From Sphingobacterium spiritivorum (GTDB taxonomy: Bacteria > Bacteroidota > Bacteroidia > Sphingobacteriales > Sphingobacteriaceae): DNA of 64,000 nucleotides. The notes under the pieces are model-generated. The model did no database searches, was not told the origin of the DNA, and saw only the letters and a list, made by a program, of their open reading frames with translations. Both the position numbers and the translations under genes were made by a program. Of this stretch, positions 63,618 through 64,000 are shown piece by piece. The stretch is from positions 4,030,001-4,094,000 of the forward strand of contig NZ_CP068083.1 of the NCBI RefSeq assembly GCF_016725325.1. Reading direction: 5' to 3'. How positions within the stretch are numbered: the stretch's first letter is position 1; each line of letters opens with the position of its first letter.

Positions 63618-64000
63618 ATGATAGCTGTTGAAAAGAACAACAAGAAAACAATACGTGCCTGGTCTATGTATGACTGGGCGAATTCAGCTTACAACCTGGT
63701 TATTACCTCTACAATATTCCCGGTCTATTACACCACGATCACCAATACAAAGGAACATGGAGATACAGTAACTTTCTTTGGAATCGAAGTGGTGAACACA
63801 GCATTGTCCAATTTTGCATTGGCCTTTGCCTATCTTTTCATGGCTGTATCCTTACCTTTTATTACTTCTTTTGCAGACGCTACAGGTCGCAAGAAGATGC
63901 TGATGAAGCTTTTCACGTACATAGGCGGAGCAGCTTGTATGGGACTTTACTTCTTTAAGCTGGAAACGCTGGAAATGAGCATTATATTCTTTGCTCTGGC
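63618..64000 (+). CDS. MFS transporter of the UMF1/Atg22-like family (5' part only)
   Basis: The gene is cut by the window end. The visible 127 residues start MIAVEKNNKKTIRAWSMYDW, and AWSMYDWANSAYNLVITSTI with FPVYY is the hallmark N-terminus of UMF1/Atg22-type major-facilitator proteins. Helices follow around residues 51-75 and 92-115 (GGAACMGLYFF). Substrate unknown; yeast Atg22 exports amino acids from the vacuole. Starts 59 bases after the PBP4 stop. Confidence 0.85.
   Translation, partial: MIAVEKNNKKTIRAWSMYDWANSAYNLVITSTIFPVYYTTITNTKEHGDTVTFFGIEVVNTALSNFALAFAYLFMAVSLPFITSFADATGRKKMLMKLFTYIGGAACMGLYFFKLETLEMSIIFFAL

Overview
The window looks like chromosome of a Bacteroidota member, most likely Sphingobacteriaceae and possibly Sphingobacterium. 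This is inferred from two SusC/SusD pairs, an ECF sigma/FecR pair, a TPR-transmembrane-HTH regulator, DUF3098 next to ftsX, many lipoproteins, and promoter-like TAnnTTTG boxes of the Bacteroidetes type. The base composition is AT-rich. I saw no rRNA, tRNA, CRISPR array, insertion sequence or phage gene.

Layout. 1-2.9 kb: three uncharacterised same-strand genes (Sel1-repeat protein, secreted protein, soluble protein) ending at a terminator that overlaps the last stop codon. 3.2-7.7 kb (minus): a compact unnamed operon of a propeller-like lipoprotein, a TPM-domain protein, a frameshifted small ORF, two single-span membrane proteins and a secreted protein, divergent from a TPR/HTH regulator (7.9-9.7 kb). 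9.8-16.8 kb: UPF1-like helicase, MazG-like protein, two-gene convergent pair of an alpha/beta hydrolase and a putative TULIP-fold protein, a butanediol-dehydrogenase-like enzyme and a secreted protein.

16.8-24.7 kb (minus): a four-gene cell-surface operon: TonB-dependent receptor, DUF4876 lipoprotein, DUF6850-type barrel, and a gingipain-like (C25-fold) protein with a HEAT-like tail. It is preceded by a repeat-rich intergenic region. 25.3-26.7 kb: a double-META lipoprotein and a cupin. 27-39 kb: pstSCAB without phoU, then ECF sigma, FecR, SusC (with STN domain), SusD, a small lipoprotein and a secreted PPP-type metallophosphatase. The order suggests, but does not prove, a phosphate-acquisition island.

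39-48 kb: hybrid histidine kinase, BCCT transporter, an alpha/beta hydrolase, a DapA-like aldolase and a cupin divergent from a MocR-type regulator, then a NamZ-like (DUF1343) exo-muramidase. 49.4-53.2 kb (minus): a housekeeping run ftsX, DUF3098, uppP, truB, ribF, followed by palindromic dispersed repeats. 53.4-62.1 kb: leuS and a second SusC/SusD pair lacking an STN domain and a sigma/anti-sigma pair. The window ends with a PBP4-type carboxypeptidase and the 5' part of a UMF1-family transporter.
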